This document shows, piece after piece, positions 4,762-5,086 of a DNA stretch of 5,086 nucleotides; the stretch's first letter is position 1; every line of letters begins with the position of its first letter. This DNA comes from Elusimicrobiota bacterium (GTDB lineage Bacteria; Elusimicrobiota; Elusimicrobia; O2-12-FULL-59-9): the NCBI GenBank assembly GCA_016206405.1, contig JACQRQ010000062.1, positions 1-5,086 on the forward strand, given 5' to 3'. Under the pieces are notes generated by a model. That model made no database searches, was not told the origin of the DNA, and saw nothing but the letters and a program-made list of their open reading frames with translations. The translations under genes and the position numbers were made by a program.

Positions 4762-5086
4762 GTGGACAACGACGACGAACTTATCTCATGTTGCTGCGCA
4801 GATTCGGCGGCATTCCGCGAATTGGTCGAGCGCTATCAGAGGAGAATTTACAGCTTTTTGATCCACTTGGTCGGACGGCAAGCAGCCGAAGACTTGTTCC
4901 AGGAGGTTTGGGTGAGGGTCTTTAAGAACGCCGCGACTTATGAGCCATGCGGAAAAGCCGCAAGCTGGCTATTTAAGATAGCCAACAATCTGGCATTAGA
5001 TTACCTGAGCAAGCAGCGGCGCGTGGGGAATCTCGTTGATATTGATGAGGCCGCATTATGGTTGAGCGACTCGGCGCCCGGTCCGC
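4762..5086 (+). CDS. ECF-type RNA polymerase sigma factor (3' end beyond window)
   Basis: The first 108 residues are present; the frame is open at the window edge, so region 4 is missing. Residues 18-36 (FRELVERYQRRIYSFLIHL) are sigma region 2.1. AEDLFQEVWVRVFK (42-55) is region 2.2, the core RNA polymerase contact. SWLFKIANNLALDYLSKQRR (68-87) covers regions 2.3-2.4, which melt and recognise the -10 element. The start is taken as GTG 4762, which places the usual acidic leader just ahead of region 2; AGGGA (4753-4757) is a modest ribosome site 4 nt upstream. The nearby ATG at 4788 is out of frame. It lies 29 nt after the secreted-protein gene and is probably cotranscribed. An unusual feature is three consecutive cysteines, C10-C12. 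An anti-sigma factor would be expected downstream, outside the window. Confidence 0.9.
   Translation, partial: MDNDDELISCCCADSAAFRELVERYQRRIYSFLIHLVGRQAAEDLFQEVWVRVFKNAATYEPCGKAASWLFKIANNLALDYLSKQRRVGNLVDIDEAALWLSDSAPGP

Noticed and set aside
1..5086. CRISPR arrays, tRNA or rRNA genes
   Set aside because: No regularly spaced direct repeats, no tRNA-like cloverleaf and no rRNA signature sequences were found on either strand by eye.

Overview
The window looks like chromosomal DNA of a moderately GC-rich, Gram-negative-type bacterium, probably from a metagenome or a poorly sampled phylum. The grounds are Sec signal peptides, an ECF sigma factor, a sigma-E-type promoter and an IS110-family element. 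I cannot assign a phylum from sequence alone.

Layout. Positions 1-99 hold no gene I can support, apart from a sigma-70-like promoter placed so close to the first ATG that the transcript may be leaderless. Positions 100-2283 are one uninterrupted plus-strand reading frame of 727 codons. Residues 1 to about 460 are a complete M20-family metallopeptidase (dipeptidase type). The rest begins with what looks like an N-terminal Sec signal peptide and continues as an unrecognised exported protein of about 250 residues. This is either an odd fusion or two genes that have lost the stop codon between them. Positions 2284-2370 hold a well-formed ECF/sigma-E-like promoter (GGAACTT, 16 nt, TCTAA) running into a REP-like GC hairpin.

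An IS110-family insertion sequence on the minus strand follows, roughly 2370-4001. It encodes a full-length DEDD/serine recombinase of 414 aa (2476-3720). Between the transposase start and the proposed left end lie about 270 nt of non-coding, hairpin-rich DNA, which I propose encodes the bridge RNA. An 11-nt segment there is perfectly complementary to the tip of the left end, as a donor guide would be. Joining the proposed ends in a circle would put TTGACA from the right end 17 nt from TACAAT in the left end, giving a strong promoter for that RNA.

Downstream, 4024-4078 holds three adjacent DnaA-box-like 9-mers followed by a homopurine mirror repeat. A two-gene unit comes next: a small secreted, helix-rich charged protein (4151-4732) and, 29 nt later, an ECF sigma factor (4762 to the window end, truncated by the edge).

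How it may fit together (inference): the sigma-E-like promoter at 2310-2337 points toward the secreted-protein/ECF-sigma operon and may be its autoregulatory promoter. The IS110 element, inserted beside a REP-like hairpin, now separates the two. Without the element the promoter would lie about 180 nt upstream of the operon's first ATG.
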